A stretch of DNA of 64,000 nucleotides from Bifidobacterium subtile (GCF_000741775.1 NZ_JGZR01000009.1:37269-101268), one strand, 5' to 3'. Counted from the first letter of the stretch, positions 48,304 to 57,178 are shown. Notes: generated by a model from the letters alone, not told the origin. Program-made: numbers and translations.

Positions 48304-49131
48304 TCATATCGTCGCACGTTGATTGACGAAATAGCCGACGATTGCGAGAACAAGGGAAAGAAGCCCGGTGCCGGCGATAAGCGTCCAAGATCCCCATGGC
48401 GTGAAGAAACGGATGACGGGATCGCTTTTCCAGATGAAAACGGCGAACAATGCCAAAAGCACGACGGCGGTTGCGATAAGCGACCAGGTCAGAGCCATTT
48501 GACCGAAGGAACGGAATATAGTGCCGAATGTCGCACCGGCCAGCAGCGACATCATCGACATGCCGAACACGACGAGAAACGCGATGCCGTAATTGCCGGA
48601 TCCTAGAATCGACACATCGAAGGCGTGGACGCCAAACCACCAATGATGGCTCAGCATCTCGCACGCCAAGGCGACGATGGTGAACAGGCCGGTGGCTAAC
48701 GAAGTTTCCAGAAAGCCGAGCATTGTGCCGAGCCAAAAACCGCGGCGTGTCGAGCCGAAGGCCAAGGCTGCGCCGAACTGACGGTTGGCGCACAGCGCTC
48801 CGACGACGATCAGGAAGCCCGGGAAGCTGAAGACCGAACCGAAGTTGCTGCTTGCGTTGTCCTCCTGAGTGGCAGCCGGCAGCGGCAAGCTCATTTTGAT
48901 GCCCATGAGCAACACAATGAGCGCACTGATGACCCAATACAATGCCAGAATATACAGCGGGACCAGCAGCGAATACTGTTTCTCTGCCATGTACTGGCCG
49001 GCTACGGCCTGGATGTTGCTGCGCTGGGCATCGGCGTCGCGTGCATGATTGCCGTCTTGCGTCCTTTGGGTTGGTGGTACGGGCAATGGCGAAGTTGAAA
49101 GTGCGGGTGCTGAGGGTGTTGCGGTGCTCAT
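48304..49131 (-). CDS. ABC transporter permease component
   Basis: 275 residues: a ~45-residue Pro/Thr-rich cytoplasmic N-terminus, then six membrane segments (LLVPLYILALYWVISALIVLLMG, VFSFPGFLIVVGALC, GTMLGFLETSLATGLFTIVALAC, YGIAFLVVFGMSMMSLLAGATFG, MALTWSLIATAVVLLALFAVFIW, SWTLIAGTGLLSLVLAIVG). Its start overlaps the ATPase stop by four bases, so both form one exporter. No substrate motif seen. Confidence 0.85.
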   Translation of the reverse strand: MSTATPSAPALSTSPLPVPPTQRTQDGNHARDADAQRSNIQAVAGQYMAEKQYSLLVPLYILALYWVISALIVLLMGIKMSLPLPAATQEDNASSNFGSVFSFPGFLIVVGALCANRQFGAALAFGSTRRGFWLGTMLGFLETSLATGLFTIVALACEMLSHHWWFGVHAFDVSILGSGNYGIAFLVVFGMSMMSLLAGATFGTIFRSFGQMALTWSLIATAVVLLALFAVFIWKSDPVIRFFTPWGSWTLIAGTGLLSLVLAIVGYFVNQRATI

Positions 49132-50183
49132 AGTGAGGCTCCTTGCAGGTTGGCAGTTGAATTCGCTGTTGGTTCGGGTGTTGGTTCGGCGGCCTTGTTG
49201 GCTGTTGAGCCAAGCCGCATATCGGCTTGCGGTTCAACGGCGCCGATGGCCGAGACGAGCTCCTGCAGCGTGGCATGACGCAATTCTCCGGAGCCGCCGG
49301 ACCGCAATGCAGCTGCTTGGCCAGCATTGGGCGTTCCGCGGAATATAATCGAGTACATCGCGCCAATCGAGGACTCGGAGAGGATATCCATGCCGGAAAG
49401 CGCTTGATGCGCTTGCGACTTCATCCCCGTGAAGCACCATGCTGTGGCAAGCGCATCCTCCACGCTGCTCGCGATGACGACATGGCCCTGATGCAGGATG
49501 GTCACGGTTTCCAGCAGGGCGGCGCATTCGTCGATCAGATGCGTCGACATGATGAAGGTGCGTGGATCCTCGGCTTGCGTTACTGCCAATGCTTCATAGA
49601 AGATTCCGCGGGCCGTAGCGTCCAGGCCGAGATATGGCTCGTCCAGGAACGTGTATTCGGCGTGTGACGACAGCCCTATGATGACCGCTAGGGCCGAGCG
49701 CTGCCCGCGGGACATTTTCTGTGCGCGCGTTGCACGGGGCAGTTCGAAGCGCTGCACTAGGGTTTGTGCCTGCTGTTCGTCCCATGTCGGGTAAAATCGG
49801 CGCGCCGAGGCGAGGATCATGCCGACGGTGTAGACGTCATGCCAGCGCTGGTTCTCATGGATGAAGCAGGTTCGGCCCAGAATCTCGGCGTTCTCCGTCG
49901 GATCGGCGCCATCGATGAGTACGGTGCCCGATGTTTTGAAGCTATGGTTGCACACGATGGACATGAGCGTGGTTTTGCCGGCGCCGTTTCTGCCGAGCAG
50001 ACCATGGATTTTGCCTTGCTCGAACGTAGCGGTCATATGGTCGAGCGCGTTGGTTCGCCCGTAGCGTTTCGAGCATTCGGTAACGGTTATGCCTGATGAC
50101 GTTGCAGTGGATGCTGTTTGCGTTGCGTCGGACGATGCGGTTGGTCGCGCGCCGCCGTCCCCGCGGTTCGATGTGTCTGTCAT
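49128..50183 (-). CDS. ABC transporter ATP-binding protein
   Basis: 351 residues, longer than usual at both ends. Walker A GRNGAGKTTL, a degenerate signature MSRGQRSALAV in place of LSGGQ, Walker B YTFLDEPYLGLD, switch His in FIMSTHLID. A ~50-residue Ser/Thr-rich N-terminus and a C-terminal extension of ~110 residues are of unknown use. GntR-family YtrA-type regulators typically control such exporters, and one lies 2 bp upstream. Confidence 0.9.
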   Translation of the reverse strand: MTDTSNRGDGGARPTASSDATQTASTATSSGITVTECSKRYGRTNALDHMTATFEQGKIHGLLGRNGAGKTTLMSIVCNHSFKTSGTVLIDGADPTENAEILGRTCFIHENQRWHDVYTVGMILASARRFYPTWDEQQAQTLVQRFELPRATRAQKMSRGQRSALAVIIGLSSHAEYTFLDEPYLGLDATARGIFYEALAVTQAEDPRTFIMSTHLIDECAALLETVTILHQGHVVIASSVEDALATAWCFTGMKSQAHQALSGMDILSESSIGAMYSIIFRGTPNAGQAAALRSGGSGELRHATLQELVSAIGAVEPQADMRLGSTANKAAEPTPEPTANSTANLQGASL

Positions 50184-50185
50184 GA

Positions 50186-50647
50186 TCAGTCTCTTTCTGA
50201 AGGGTATGAAGGTCGTGAAAGCTGTGCGTTGTCCGGCTGTGCCGTGTTGATGACGGCAGCTGGGTTCTTGTTGCTTCGCATATCGGCATCGCGTTGCCGT
50301 ATGGTCGCGACAATGTCGTCAATCGGGATGTCGAGCAGTCGTATCTCTTCGATCAGCGGGTCGACGTACGCCGCGGAAAGGCCTTCGATGCGCTCGCGTC
50401 GCAGCAGTTCCACGGCATCGGCCGTGACGAAGGTGCCGATGCCGCGGTGTTTCTCCAGCACTCCCCGCTCTGCAAGCTCGTTCAGGGCTCGGCCAGCGGT
50501 GATGGGATTGATCTTGAAGAACCCGGAAAGCTCCGTAGTTGACGGAACCTTGCTCCCCGCCGGATACGCTCCGCTCAGTATGCCGTTGGCGATGAATCTC
50601 GCCACGGCGAGAAATATCGGCTCCGACGATTGGGAGAACTCGTGCAT
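50186..50647 (-). CDS. GntR-family regulator, YtrA subfamily
   Basis: 153 residues from ATG 50647, with AAGGAGGA at ideal distance. The GntR winged helix spans ~10-75 (AVARFIANGILSGAYPAGSKVPSTTELSGFF, then ITAGRALNELAERGVLEKHRGIGTFV), and the short C-terminal dimerisation part is typical of the YtrA subfamily, which regulates ABC exporters encoded next to it. The stop is 2 bp before the ATPase start. The palindrome at 50692-50715 is its probable operator. Confidence 0.93.
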   Translation of the reverse strand: MHEFSQSSEPIFLAVARFIANGILSGAYPAGSKVPSTTELSGFFKINPITAGRALNELAERGVLEKHRGIGTFVTADAVELLRRERIEGLSAAYVDPLIEEIRLLDIPIDDIVATIRQRDADMRSNKNPAAVINTAQPDNAQLSRPSYPSERD

Positions 50648-50691
50648 GCCGTCCTCCTTCCTTCTGAGACGAGATTGCGGCAAACCTCAGT

Positions 50692-50715
50692 GGTTCACTA
50701 GTTGACTAGTGAACC
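50692..50715 (-). promoter_or_regulatory. Perfect palindrome, probable GntR operator
   Basis: GGTTCACTAGT and its exact reverse complement are separated by TG. It lies 45 bp upstream of the GntR start codon, where the operon promoter should be. Confidence 0.75.
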
Positions 50716-50848
50716 ATAGAAGTAGGGCATTGTCAACTCCATTGTCTCCCGATTGCCTGCCACAGGCAGTCTGCCCAACACGCTTTCAACCTCGCGATAG
50801 GCTCCGCCGACACGCCGATTTGACTGTGACGCGGCGTCAACGCATACG

Positions 50849-51622
50849 GTGAGCGACATGGAGCATTCAGCACATGATGTGTCGAAGTTAGCGGGCATCA
50901 GCACCCGCACGCTGCGGCACTATGACGCTATCGGGCTACTGCCGCCCAGCAGCGTTGGGGTCAACAAATACCGTTTCTACGATGACGCGGCGCTGGTTCG
51001 ATTGCAGCGTATTCTGCTGCTCCGGGAATTGGGATTCGGTCTGCGCCAAATCGCGACAATCCTGGACCATCAGAGCGACGTGGCGGCCGCGATGAAGACC
51101 CATGTGCAGCTTCTGCGCCGCGAGCAGCAGCGCTTGACCGAACAAATCGCCGCAGTCGAAAGGACTTTGGCGAGCGTGCAACAAGGAGGAACCCTGATGA
51201 CGGATACGATGTTCGCCGGCTTTGACCGGCACGCCGACTACAAGGACGAAGTAGAGCGGCGCTGGGGCAAGGATGCGTACCAACGGTCTGATGAATGGTG
51301 GAATGCGCTGAACGACACCGAAAAGGGCGACTGGAAGCAGCAGCTCGCATCACTCAATCAGGGATGGATCGCCGCGGCGCAGGATCCGAAAATCGCTCCG
51401 AATTCCGAGCTGGCGCAGAATCTGGCCCGTCGGCATATCGCATGGTTGCATTCGATTCCCGGCACTCCGGCGCATGATTCAACCCAAGACGGTGTCGAAC
51501 GCGACTACGTCCGTGGACTTGCCCAGATGTATGTCTGCGACGAACGCTTCGCCGCCAACTACGGCGGCATCGAAGGCGCGAAGTTCGTGCGCGATTCCCT
51601 GCTGACGTATCTTGGCGACTGA
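50849..51622 (+). CDS. MerR-family regulator with TipAS domain
   Basis: 257 residues; the ATG at 50858 is an alternative to the GTG at 50849. MerR helix-turn-helix at ~8-75 (VSKLAGISTRTLRHYDAIGLLPPS, RFYDDAALVRLQRILLLRELGFGLRQI), a coiled-coil linker (~80-115), then the TipAS antibiotic-binding domain (EVERRWGKDAYQRSDEWW, ARRHIAWLHSIPGTPAHDSTQDGVERDYVRGLAQMYVCDERF). TipAS proteins bind thiopeptides or other drugs and activate resistance genes. Divergent from the GntR-ABC unit. Confidence 0.92.
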   Translation: MSDMEHSAHDVSKLAGISTRTLRHYDAIGLLPPSSVGVNKYRFYDDAALVRLQRILLLRELGFGLRQIATILDHQSDVAAAMKTHVQLLRREQQRLTEQIAAVERTLASVQQGGTLMTDTMFAGFDRHADYKDEVERRWGKDAYQRSDEWWNALNDTEKGDWKQQLASLNQGWIAAAQDPKIAPNSELAQNLARRHIAWLHSIPGTPAHDSTQDGVERDYVRGLAQMYVCDERFAANYGGIEGAKFVRDSLLTYLGD

Positions 51623-51683
51623 GGGGGCTGCGCCTACCGCGCAGCGTTCTTTACCGCTCAGCGCCCCTACTACTCGACGTTCT

Positions 51684-52523
51684 TTACCACTCGATGCCGA
51701 GCATGGCGCAGCTGCGCTGCCAATGCTCGCTGATGATATTCGAATCGTAGGCCATTGGGTTCGTGCGGCCGATTCTGCGGGGCGAGATGTAGTATTCGCC
51801 CGATTGCCATGTTGTGCCGGCTTGTCCTGCGATAAAATGCCGCAGGCGCGCGCCGCCCTGGTCGGGCGTGCTCAGGAATCTGCGCAGCACGCTGTGATAA
51901 ATCTGTTGCATGTAGTTGTTGGAGTTAGCTGCGAAATTCGTGGCGACCACGCCCGGGTGGAAGGCGACCGCGGACAGACCGGATTCGTGGAAGCGCTCGT
52001 ACAGGCCCTTAGTGAACAGGATATTGGCGAGCTTGGCGTTGCCGTACGCCCTGTTGGCGGTGAAGCCGTGCCATGTGTTCAGGTCGTCGATGTCGAGGTT
52101 TCCATACATGCGGGCCGCGATGCTTGACGTGTTGATGACGGACGCGCGGCTGCCCACCAGCAGGTCTTTGAGCAGGAACGTGAGCAGGAAGGAGGCGAGG
52201 TGATTGACTTGGAAGGTCTTCTCGAAGCCGTCCACGGTAGTGACGGGGCCGGAGAACATGCCGCCCGCGTTGTTCGCCAGCACGTCGATGCGGCCGCAGC
52301 TCGACTGCAGCTCGGAAGCGAGTCTGCGCACATCATCCAGCCGAGTGTAATCGGCGATGTGATATTCGGCCCCGATGCCGTCGGCGACCGCCTTGGTTTT
52401 CTGCGGCGAGCGACCGACCAGAATCAGCCGTGCGCCGCTCGTGGCAAGCTGACGGCTCGCCGCCGCCCCGATGCCGTCGCTGGCACCGGTGATCACGATG
52501 GTTGCAGTGGAAAGATCGGTCAT
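51684..52523 (-). CDS. Short-chain dehydrogenase/reductase
   Basis: 279 residues from ATG 52523. Classical SDR: nucleotide motif TGASDGIG, NNAGG, and the catalytic YGNAK in NRAYGNAKLANIL. Resembles the retinol-dehydrogenase/WW-oxidoreductase type. Substrate unknown. Confidence 0.88.
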   Translation of the reverse strand: MTDLSTATIVITGASDGIGAAASRQLATSGARLILVGRSPQKTKAVADGIGAEYHIADYTRLDDVRRLASELQSSCGRIDVLANNAGGMFSGPVTTVDGFEKTFQVNHLASFLLTFLLKDLLVGSRASVINTSSIAARMYGNLDIDDLNTWHGFTANRAYGNAKLANILFTKGLYERFHESGLSAVAFHPGVVATNFAANSNNYMQQIYHSVLRRFLSTPDQGGARLRHFIAGQAGTTWQSGEYYISPRRIGRTNPMAYDSNIISEHWQRSCAMLGIEW

Positions 52524-52649
52524 ATGCGCCAGCGTTCTACGAGTACGAGTCAGTCGTGGAGCCGAACCTGACAAGTTCGGCTTGATGCTGTCCCCTATCG
52601 TAACAAGCGGGAGCGAACGATGATTTTCTTGTTCGACAGCCGGCAGTCC

Positions 52650-53366
52650 TCACTCTTGGTGACGAGACCGGCCCCGGTACTCAGCTAACGTTGAGCGTTG
52701 ATGTCCCTCAGTGTCGAAGTTGTCAGGCGAGAGCCAAGCCTCCAGAGCGGACCGGCACCCAGGCCAGTCAGCGTCGGTTATCGCCAGCCAGTCGGTGTCT
52801 CGGCTGCGCTGCTTGTACACGTGCGCGCTGCGGAAGGTTCCTTCGTACACGAAGCCGAGGCGTTCGGCCGCATGCCGCGAGGGGCCATTCAGACTATCGC
52901 ATTTCCACTCGCACCGCCGGTATCCGAGCCTGTCGAAGACGAGGGCGAGAAGCAAGGCGTGCGCCTCGGTGGACAGCCGAGTGTGCTGCATCCGCGGCGA
53001 GAAAGCGACCCATCCGATCTCGATGACCCCGCTCTCCGAATCCTGTCGCTGCAAGGAGAGTGTTCCGACCGGAGTATCGTCAACCCGGTCGATGACGGCA
53101 AAGAACAGCGGGTCGGCGGAATGCTCGACCGATCGCACATAACGCGCGTACTCGGCCTCGTCGGCGAACGGACCGATCCCAAGGTAAGTCCACAGGGCAC
53201 CGCCGGCAGGCTGATAGGCGGCGAACAGTCCCGCCGCATGCCGGTCGGCCGCGAGCGGTTCCAATCGGCAGTATTGCCCTTCCAGCGTCTCGCGCGTCGG
53301 CCGAGGACGGGGCGTCCAGCCGGGCAGCGCCTGCCCGATCTGCTGGCCATATTCGTTGACGGGCAT
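52650..53366 (-). CDS. GNAT acetyltransferase, RimJ/RimL type
   Basis: 238 residues. Visible RimJ/RimL features: LEGQYCRLEPLAADRHAAGLF, EIGWVAFSPRMQHTRLSTEAH, and the acetyl-CoA end LGYRRCEWKCDSLNGPSRHAAERLGFVYEGTFRS. Transfers an acetyl group to an unknown amine, protein N-terminus or drug. This is the last ordinary-looking housekeeping-type gene before the accessory region. Confidence 0.85.
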   Translation of the reverse strand: MPVNEYGQQIGQALPGWTPRPRPTRETLEGQYCRLEPLAADRHAAGLFAAYQPAGGALWTYLGIGPFADEAEYARYVRSVEHSADPLFFAVIDRVDDTPVGTLSLQRQDSESGVIEIGWVAFSPRMQHTRLSTEAHALLLALVFDRLGYRRCEWKCDSLNGPSRHAAERLGFVYEGTFRSAHVYKQRSRDTDWLAITDADWPGCRSALEAWLSPDNFDTEGHQRSTLAEYRGRSRHQE

Positions 53367-53586
53367 ATGCTGGGCTCCTTAAAAGTACGGCGGACGGATG
53401 GCCCCAAGCCTAATCATGTCAGCGGACGCATTTGCGACTGGCGGCTGCCTCGGGGGCAAAATCCAAAATACTCGCTGTCGACGCAACCGCTTTCATTAAT
53501 TCATGCAGGGCAACGTAGCGCATGGAGCGATGTCTTCATTCGTTAGGACTGCTGTTAGAGCGTGGGCCTCTTGCTACCGATTCGGC

Positions 53587-54309
53587 CTATGCGATGAACA
53601 CGTCAATATACGAGGGGTTGTGTTCGATGACATCTCGGATGTTTGTTCGGAGGTTCTCCAGTTTTCTTGTCACCGGCGAGTTCGGGTCATCGACGTCCGG
53701 CATGTACACGTCGATAAGAAAGTTCATGAGTCTGCCTACAGCCTGCAGATCATCGAGGCTTTCCCACGCCGGTATCGTGTTCCTAGTCACCCGGGCGGCG
53801 TCGCCCAGCGTCATATCCTCGTCGATGAGTTGCCCATAGCCTTTCAGATATGGAAGAAACTCGGTTTTCATATACACGACATAACCGTGACCGCTGTCGG
53901 TTCTGAAAGCGTAAGGCGGGGCGAACAGGCCGCTGATGAGGGTGAGCAGCTTGTTCCTGGTTTCGCGGTGCCCCTCCGACTCCGGTTTGTTCTTCGGAGT
54001 GTCCGAAAGTCGGCGTACGAACCAAGAGAACTGCTGCATCTCGGGTGCCGAAGGGGAATACAGGAAATCGGTGATCTTCTTCCAGGCCTCGGGTTTTTCG
54101 TGAGCCGCACCGTTCGCTTTCACCGCCATCCCTGTACTGCCTTTCCGCCCATAGCTTGAATATGCTTCATACGATATACTGCCTGGCTGAAGAAAAGACA
54201 ATACTGCGCTGACCCCGAAACCAACAGCATGCAAAAAGAGCCCAGCACGCACGTTTGCGTTCATCGGCGGAATTTCTCCCTTAACCCCATTGTCGCGTGT
54301 TTTGCTCAT
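53587..54309 (-). CDS. Hypothetical protein at the edge of the accessory region
   Basis: 240 residues, not recognised. A hydrophobic patch near residues 25-42 could be a signal or membrane anchor, and the rest is hydrophilic and helical (QQFSWFVRRLSD, LLTLISGLFAPPYAF, LDDLQAVGRLMNFLIDVYMPDV, LENLRTNIRDVI). No catalytic motif seen. It directly precedes the integrase-remnant module, so it may be cargo. Confidence 0.6.
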   Translation of the reverse strand: MSKTRDNGVKGEIPPMNANVRAGLFLHAVGFGVSAVLSFLQPGSISYEAYSSYGRKGSTGMAVKANGAAHEKPEAWKKITDFLYSPSAPEMQQFSWFVRRLSDTPKNKPESEGHRETRNKLLTLISGLFAPPYAFRTDSGHGYVVYMKTEFLPYLKGYGQLIDEDMTLGDAARVTRNTIPAWESLDDLQAVGRLMNFLIDVYMPDVDDPNSPVTRKLENLRTNIRDVIEHNPSYIDVFIA

Positions 54310-54361
54310 CCGAGCACGTTCTTCAACGCCATAATCTCAAAAGCTCGCAGCAGGTACAAAC

Positions 54362-54663
54362 GAAAAAGGCCGCCGGGGAACCGGCGGCCTTGAAGCTCCC
54401 GCAGCTGGGCTTGAACCAGCGGCATTTCAATTACCGGTTACCGACCATCGGCGTCTTCAGCCTGATGATTCATTGATGGACGCTTAAAAAGACAGTTGGC
54501 TCCTGCTTTCAATAATTTGCTATTAAGCCGGACTTTGATCCACTCCTGCATTAGCAAGCAGAAGTGGGCGGGCATGATCATTTGGAATACTAGATACACA
54601 ATCGCACACATAGGCCCCGGACCGGACCAGCAGCAGGCCATAGACTCGTGGATTGAATACCTC
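54362..54663. repeat. Direct repeat, copy A (putative att plus integrase 5' end)
   Basis: About 300 bp closely similar to 56045-56347: terminator, T-arm-like sequence, a conserved leader, and the first ~30 codons of the integrase. The two copies mark the ends of tandem modules. Attachment-site role is inferred. Confidence 0.85.
54363..54389 (-). terminator. Terminator at module 1
   Basis: GGCCGCCGG pairs with CCGGCGGCC across GGAA, followed on the minus strand by TTTTT. Next to it (54392-54424) lies a tRNA T-arm-like GCTGG-TTCAAGC-CCAGC sequence on the minus strand. The same pair occurs at 56046. Confidence 0.8.
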
Positions 54664-54711
54664 CTGCAACCTTCTCCTGGTCTTGCGCATGCGCGACAAA
54701 AATCAGGGTGA
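54574..54711 (+). pseudogene. Integrase remnant
   Basis: The first ~30 residues (MIIWNTRYTIAHIGPGP then QQQAIDSWIEYL) match the intact integrase at 56259. Then the sequence departs (LLQPSPGLAHARQKSG) and stops. All catalytic residues are missing. The upstream GC-rich ribosome site resembles that of the intact gene. Confidence 0.9.
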
Positions 54712-54821
54712 GCAACATTGATACGAGAGAAGGCCTGGCAATAGCTCCTGTGTCCCAGATAAGCAGCTAAGACGCAGAAGCAGCACACTGCAATATGGAC
54801 GGGCGGAACACTTTTCGTGCC

Positions 54822-55676
54822 CTATTGTCGTGAGCTGCGTCCGCGTCGCTTCAAACCGCTCTTCATTGAGTCAGAAAGCCTCATCTCCGCATTCTGCTGC
54901 ACTTGTTTAGTTGGGGCCTGTTTGAGAGTTTTATCCGTGCCGGCTGGTTCTAGGGAGTATTTCCTGTCGAGGCGCTGGTATTCCTCCGCGTTTAACGTGC
55001 GCCCGACGTTCGACTGCGTCCGGTACTCATCGTCCGACAGCATGCGCAGATCGGGGCCAGCCAGCAACGGCTCATCCAAAGGCCTGACAATCGTGTAGAA
55101 CATGCTCTCAAGCTTCGAATAATCAAGATTCTCCGCCGCCGCGATCGAAGCCATGTCATTGATCTGCCTGTTCACCAGACCCCAGTCGAAGTGCCATCCG
55201 GCATCATACAGCACGAGCTCCCAGAACAGGCGTTGCGTGCGACCGTTGCCCTCGCGAAAAGGGTGCAGCGTATTGAAATTGTCATAGTTCACGCTCAATC
55301 GCTCGATCAGCTGGTCTCGGGTCATGCCCTTGAACAGATTGTCCACGCGCAACGTGCTCTCGCAGTAGGCGATGCCCATATCCATGCGCTCAACGTAATG
55401 GAACGGCTGGCCGCCGCCCTTCGACATGTTGATCGTGCGAATCTCGCCAGCCCACGGGTAGACTCTGCGAAACAAAATGCGATGAATCCGCTGAAGCTGC
55501 GCGACAGTGCCCTCAGCCCGAGGAAGATCCCGGCGGATCCTCGCGACAGCAAGCGCAGACATTTCGCTTTCGAAATCAGAAAGAACCTGCCGGTCTTGGG
55601 TGCCAAGCAGGTTCTTCAACACTCGCGTCCCAGGAATGAGATACGGATCGAACGGCTCATCAAGGAAATCGGTCAC
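54822..55676 (-). CDS. Fic-family toxin (AMP/phosphate transferase)
   Basis: 284 residues from GTG 55676, overlapping the antitoxin stop by four bases (GTGA). The Fic motif H-P-F-x-E-G-N-G-R is at residues 138-146 (HPFREGNGRTQR), preceded by the helical Fic core (YPWAGEIRTINMSKGGGQPF, the flap FHYVERMDMG and DQLIERLSVNYDNFNTL). Fic toxins attach AMP to target proteins such as DNA gyrase. The C-terminal ~80 residues are charged and low-complexity. Intact here, unlike its paralogue. Confidence 0.92.
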   Translation of the reverse strand: MTDFLDEPFDPYLIPGTRVLKNLLGTQDRQVLSDFESEMSALAVARIRRDLPRAEGTVAQLQRIHRILFRRVYPWAGEIRTINMSKGGGQPFHYVERMDMGIAYCESTLRVDNLFKGMTRDQLIERLSVNYDNFNTLHPFREGNGRTQRLFWELVLYDAGWHFDWGLVNRQINDMASIAAAENLDYSKLESMFYTIVRPLDEPLLAGPDLRMLSDDEYRTQSNVGRTLNAEEYQRLDRKYSLEPAGTDKTLKQAPTKQVQQNAEMRLSDSMKSGLKRRGRSSRQ

Positions 55677-55861
55677 GAGACTTTGGCCTTGAACCGCGCA
55701 AGGGTCTTTCCCTCCCACTGGTCGATGTCAATCAGACCATTCACATAATCCCTGGCATCGCCCATAAACTCCGGGCTGACGCGGCCGCCCTCCATCTCCA
55801 CGGAATGCACGGCCTGATACACATCCTCGGCAAGCTTCTCCCTGGTCAACTGCACAGTCAT
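55673..55861 (-). CDS. VbhA-like antitoxin of Fic
   Basis: 62 residues from ATG 55861 with GGAGACAGG in front. The inhibitory helix motif (S/T)xxxE(G/N) appears as SVEMEG near residue 19-24 (QAVHSVEMEGGRVS). Such class I antitoxins place Glu over the Fic active site and block ATP binding. Co-expressed with the Fic gene by overlap. Confidence 0.9.
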   Translation of the reverse strand: MTVQLTREKLAEDVYQAVHSVEMEGGRVSPEFMGDARDYVNGLIDIDQWEGKTLARFKAKVS

Positions 55862-55963
55862 AAGCCTGTCTCCTCCATTCGGTTTCAACACAGTAGCGTC
55901 GATTATCTTCCTGCGGTCGGGAGCACTGCCTCAATTATGCACACCCCCTGAAAACATGCCTCT

Positions 55964-55969
55964 ATTATA
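55964..55969 (-). promoter_or_regulatory. -10 box of the antitoxin-fic operon
   Basis: Perfect TATAAT on the minus strand, ~100 bp before the antitoxin start. A palindrome (GGTTATAGGC ... GGCCTTTAACC, 55985-56010) lies just upstream and could bind the antitoxin or another repressor. A -35 box is not clear. Confidence 0.5.
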
Positions 55970-56044
55970 CCGTAGGAACCTTGGGGTTATAGGCAAATGG
56001 CCTTTAACCCACGATTCCTTGATGTCACAAATGGGCATAGATAT

Positions 56045-56347
56045 GAAAAAGGCCGCCGGGGGACCGGCGGCCGTGAAGCTCCCGCAGCTGGGCTTGAACC
56101 AGCGACATTTCGATTATCGATTGGTCACCATCGGATTTTTCAGCCTGCTGATTCATTGACGGGCGCTTGAAGTGATAGTTGGCCTCCGCTTCCAATAATT
56201 TGCTAGTAAGCCGGATTTTTGGTCCGTGGCTGCATTTGCAAACAGAAGGGGGGCGGGCATGATCATTTGGAATACCCGATACACAATCGCACACGTAGGT
56301 CCCGAGGCAAGCTGGCAGAAAGCCATAGACTCGTGGATCGAATATCT
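56045..56347. repeat. Direct repeat, copy B (putative att plus integrase 5' end)
   Basis: Second copy of the ~300-bp repeat at 54362, here continuing into the intact integrase. Differences are scattered substitutions, so the duplication is not recent or was gained independently. Confidence 0.85.
56046..56072 (-). terminator. Terminator at module 2
   Basis: GGCCGCCGG/CCGGCGGCC hairpin, TTTTT on the minus strand; same as 54363-54389. It lies 3' of a T-arm-like sequence at 56075-56107. Confidence 0.8.
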
Positions 56348-57170
56348 CAAAGGCCTGGGACACACACCGGAGACCATCAGGACCCGGTGGTATCAGATCA
56401 CAAGATTCTCCCGCATAGTCGGCATTCCTGCGGAGAACGTCATCGCTGACGACCTGATCTCATATCTCGCTGCTGCGGAACTGGGGCCGGAAGCGCGTCG
56501 CAGCCTGGTCAGCTGCATCCGAAGCTTCTACAAATGGGCGGTGACGCACAGTCTCGCCTGCGTCGATCCCACCAAGGACATCCCGACCATAGCGGTTCCC
56601 GAGCCCTCCGGTCTTATATGCCCGGAAAACGCCATCGAGAAGGCGCTTGCCTCGCCGGACGAGGACACGGTGCTCGCCGTCATGCTCGGCGCGTACTGCG
56701 GGCTGAGACGCCAGGAGATGACGCTGGTGAATCTACGAGACGACATATCCGACGACGACTACGGCATGACGCTGCTCATCCACGGCAAAGGCCGCAAGAA
56801 CCGCACGATGCCGGTGCCTAAGACACTGGCAGCTAAAATGGCGCAACGGCCGAAGGGCTTCCTTTTCCCCGGCAGAATAGACGGGCACGTGGGCGTTGAC
56901 TACGTGGCCAAAAGAATCAAACTCGCGACCGGATATCCCCCGCACAGCCTGCGTCGCCGGTTCGCTACCATAAGCTACTACCGTTCCGGCTGTAACCTTC
57001 TGCTGGTGTCACGCATGCTCGGCCACTCCAATGTGACCACCACCATGCGCTACATCGGTCTGCAGCAGGAACAGATGCGCAACACCGTCGAGGCGGCGAC
57101 CCGAATCGGCCTGCCGGAACTCGACGGCAGAAAGAACGAGACAGCAGCAACGATGTTCAGCATCGGCTGA
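56259..57170 (+). CDS. Tyrosine recombinase/integrase
   Basis: 303 residues from ATG 56259, with a GGGGGGCGGG site before it. N-terminal SAM-like domain 15-95, catalytic domain 120-285 with Arg150 (GLRRQEM), Lys in HGKGRKNRT, H229-x-x-R232 (HSLRRRF), His256 (LGHSNVT) and nucleophile Tyr265 (MRYIGL). All catalytic residues are present. Next to the repeated T-arm/terminator, it likely integrates the module by site-specific recombination. The fic and antitoxin genes follow convergently. Confidence 0.95.
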   Translation: MIIWNTRYTIAHVGPEASWQKAIDSWIEYLKGLGHTPETIRTRWYQITRFSRIVGIPAENVIADDLISYLAAAELGPEARRSLVSCIRSFYKWAVTHSLACVDPTKDIPTIAVPEPSGLICPENAIEKALASPDEDTVLAVMLGAYCGLRRQEMTLVNLRDDISDDDYGMTLLIHGKGRKNRTMPVPKTLAAKMAQRPKGFLFPGRIDGHVGVDYVAKRIKLATGYPPHSLRRRFATISYYRSGCNLLLVSRMLGHSNVTTTMRYIGLQQEQMRNTVEAATRIGLPELDGRKNETAATMFSIG

Positions 57171-57178
57171 AGAACTAT

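Noticed and set aside
53587..54309. Abortive-infection protein
   Set aside because: Position beside mobile modules is suggestive, but no Abi motif could be seen.
54390..54424. Complete tRNA gene
   Set aside because: Only a T-arm-like part and a possible 3' acceptor strand are present; D arm, anticodon arm and 5' acceptor are missing, and the two copies differ where a tRNA would be conserved.
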